Made by a program: the position numbers and the translations under genes. Source: Thalassomonas actiniarum (GTDB lineage Bacteria > Pseudomonadota > Gammaproteobacteria > Enterobacterales > Alteromonadaceae). Taken from it: a stretch of DNA of 64,000 bases. Below the pieces are notes generated by a model, which saw nothing but the letters and a program-made list of their open reading frames with translations, searched no databases and had not been told where the DNA came from. This document shows positions 62,407 through 64,000 of the stretch, piece by piece. Location: NCBI RefSeq assembly GCF_000948975.2, contig NZ_CP059735.1, positions 4,524,603-4,588,602 on the forward strand, written 5' to 3'. How positions within the stretch are numbered: the stretch's first letter is position 1; each line of letters opens with the position of its first letter.

Positions 62407-62443
62407 GACAACACAAATGATAATAATTATCATTTGTGTTGTC
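62407..62443. promoter_or_regulatory. Fur box: 37-bp perfect palindrome
   Basis: GACAACACAAATGATAAT - A - ATTATCATTTGTGTTGTC, 18-bp perfect arms. The centre TGATAATAATTATCA matches the 7-1-7 Fur consensus TGATAATnATTATCA. It lies 123 bp upstream of the TPR/His-rich/sodN/sodX operon and downstream of glnS. Confidence 0.88.
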
Positions 62444-62534
62444 TAGTGTTAAATGAGGTTATTTTCTATCTCAAACCAATTACCCTTAACATCACCCTTT
62501 TTAAGCAAACCGGTCAGATAAATTTTTTTATCGC

Positions 62535-62565
62535 GATAAAAAAAGCCACCCCGGCGGGTGGCTTC
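62535..62565 (-). terminator. glnS rho-independent terminator
   Basis: Minus strand: AAGCCACCC-GCCG-GGGTGGCTT followed by TTTTT. The T-tract overlaps a 22-bp palindrome at 62523-62544. Confidence 0.85.
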
Positions 62566-62605
62566 ACTTAAAGGCTATAAAGTCTCAGTTAAGGAGACAG
62601 CGCCA

Positions 62606-64000
62606 TTATTTCGCTTCTATTTTAGCCCAGGTATCTCTGAGGCCAACGGTACGGTTAAATACCAGTTTACCTTCAACACTGTCCTGATTATCCAGACAGA
62701 AATAACCCTGGCGTTCAAACTGGAAAGCGGCTTCCGGCTTGGCATTAACCAGGTAAGGCTCTACCTTGGCATGTTCAATCACGATAAGCGATTCATCGTT
62801 CATCACGCTATGGAAATCATCCGCCGCTCCCGGATTAGGCACGGTAAATAAACGGTCGTATAAACGCACTTCCGCATCCAGGGCTTCACTGGCAGAGACC
62901 CAATGAATAACACCTTTCACCTTACGGCCGTCGGCAGGGTTTTTCCCTAAAGTTTCGGGGTCATAACTACAGTAAACCGTGGTCACCTTACCCTGATCGT
63001 CGGTTTCAAAACGTTCGGCTTTAATCACATAAGCGCCGCGTAAACGTACTTCTTTACCTAAAACCAGGCGTTTGTACTTTTTGTTGGCTTCTTCACGGAA
63101 ATCTTCCGCTTCGATATAAAGTTCACGGGTAAACGGCACTTCCCGGGTACCCTGGCTCTCATCGCTGGGATGGTTCTTAACCTTCAGGGTTTCCACCTTA
63201 TCCTGGTCAAAATTCTCAATCACAACTTTGATCGGGTCAAGCACTGCCATGGCGCGCGGGGCATTGTCGTTAAGATCTTCACGGATACAGGCTTCGAGCA
63301 CGCTCATTTCCACCGTGTTATCCATCTTAGTGACACCTATGCGTTTGGCAAACTCACGGATAGAAGCCGGGGTATAACCGCGGCGGCGGAAAGCGGCAAT
63401 GGTCGGCATACGCGGGTCGTCCCAGCCGCTGACCAGATTTTCTTCCACCAATGAATTAAGCTTACGCTTACTCATCACGGTATATTCAAGATTCAGGCGC
63501 GAGAATTCGTATTGTCTTGGCTGGGTTTTGATCGAAATATTATCGATTACCCAGTCGTATAAACGGCGGTTATCCTGGAACTCTAATGAACATAAAGAAT
63601 GGGTGATCCCCTCAATCGCATCCGAGATACAGTGAGTGAAATCATACATGGGATAGATACACCACTTATCACCGGTTTGGTGGTGATGGGCAAACTTAAC
63701 CCGGTAAATGATCGGGTCGCGCATACACATAAAGCTCGAAGCCATATCGATCTTGGCGCGCAGTGAACACTCACCTTCTTTAAATTCGCCGTTACGCATT
63801 TTTTCAAATAACGCCAGGTTTTCTTCAACGCTGGTATCCCGGTACGGGCTGTTTTTACCCGGCTCTTTCAAAGTGCCGCGGTATTCACGGGTTTGTTCGC
63901 CGTTTAAGAAACAAACATAAGCCAGGCCTTTTTCGATCAGCTCAACCGCATAACCGTGCAACTGGTCAAAATAATCGGAAGAATAATGCACATCTCCGGC
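62606..64000 (-). CDS. glnS: Glutaminyl-tRNA synthetase, C-terminal 464 residues, cut by the right edge
   Basis: A class I aminoacyl-tRNA synthetase that charges tRNA-Gln. Visible are [25 protein letters not shown], the [24 protein letters not shown] anticodon-side region and the KMSKS-like loop [14 protein letters not shown]. The C-terminal beta-barrel domains are complete ([26 protein letters not shown]). The HIGH motif and N-terminus lie beyond the window. The frame is open to base 64000, so no start is claimed. Confidence 0.96.
   Translation of the reverse strand, partial: AGDVHYSSDYFDQLHGYAVELIEKGLAYVCFLNGEQTREYRGTLKEPGKNSPYRDTSVEENLALFEKMRNGEFKEGECSLRAKIDMASSFMCMRDPIIYRVKFAHHHQTGDKWCIYPMYDFTHCISDAIEGITHSLCSLEFQDNRRLYDWVIDNISIKTQPRQYEFSRLNLEYTVMSKRKLNSLVEENLVSGWDDPRMPTIAAFRRRGYTPASIREFAKRIGVTKMDNTVEMSVLEACIREDLNDNAPRAMAVLDPIKVVIENFDQDKVETLKVKNHPSDESQGTREVPFTRELYIEAEDFREEANKKYKRLVLGKEVRLRGAYVIKAERFETDDQGKVTTVYCSYDPETLGKNPADGRKVKGVIHWVSASEALDAEVRLYDRLFTVPNPGAADDFHSVMNDESLIVIEHAKVEPYLVNAKPEAAFQFERQGYFCLDNQDSVEGKLVFNRTVGLRDTWAKIEAK

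Noticed and set aside
62523-62544. 22-bp palindrome TTTTTTTATCG/CGATAAAAAAA as an operator
   Set aside because: It overlaps the glnS terminator T-tract, which is enough to explain the A/T runs.

Overview
The window reads as chromosome of a marine gammaproteobacterium, most likely an Alteromonadales/Colwelliaceae member (Thalassomonas- or Thalassotalea-like). The grounds are mid-range GC, a 1020-residue sugar-type TonB-dependent receptor clustered with tryptophan-halogenase and SapC-like genes, many LysR regulators, CsrB and Fur. The genus is inference. There is no rRNA, tRNA, CRISPR, prophage or intact insertion sequence.

Region 1 (1-7474) holds the N-terminal part of a penicillin-binding protein 2, a lipase-like hydrolase, a LysR/quinone-oxidoreductase divergent pair, an acetyltransferase, a second LysR, a YhhN membrane protein and an orphan periplasmic binding protein. 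Region 2 (7475-9175) is the most interesting. It has a CsrB-type regulatory RNA with an upstream GacA/UvrY box, then two tandem 33-codon paralogous microproteins. These are transcribed away from soxR, and a SoxR box lies in a 19-bp promoter spacer between them. Region 3 (9176-15043) is a beta-glucoside locus: GH1 beta-glucosidase, GPH symporter and LacI regulator in one operon, and a divergent FucP-type transporter. LacI operators sit in the divergent promoter, and the 3' end of the lacI-type gene is repeated five times with a 109-bp period.

Region 4 (15111-19369) is copper handling: CopD, CopA, a 41-residue membrane protein coupled to copA by an ATGA overlap, and an HMA-AraC fusion regulator with a direct-repeat site in front of copA. 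Region 5 (19534-23992) carries YciI, NTF2-like and GFA proteins and a TPR-histidine kinase/response regulator pair with an extra lone receiver protein. Region 6 (24231-37916) is accessory: a TonB-receptor remnant, small hypotheticals, a Rdx/SelW-like protein, a class-C beta-lactamase-like protein, a DUF885 protein, a cupin/SapC pair, a 50-bp tandem repeat, and an SDR/DUF4345/DUF1330/AraC group marked by three copies of a 16-mer.

Region 7 (37937-44308) has a Rieske oxygenase with its TetR repressor, a siderophore-receptor remnant, an SDR, a lipoprotein, a LysR and an AHH nuclease toxin with its likely immunity protein. Region 8 (44432-56628) is a TonB receptor - SapC - methyltransferase - tryptophan halogenase cluster, then a second halogenase divergent from a TauE/SafE exporter. 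Both promoter regions carry the same LacI operator as the GH1 locus, which suggests one dispersed sugar-uptake regulon. A decayed glycosidase closes the region. Region 9 (56625-64000) has a binding protein, a LysR, a DUF4442 protein, Fur, a MITE-like repeat and a GFA protein. It also holds an operon downstream of a 37-bp Fur palindrome that contains a nickel-SOD maturation protease and what looks like a broken nickel-SOD gene. The window ends in glnS, which is cut by the right edge.
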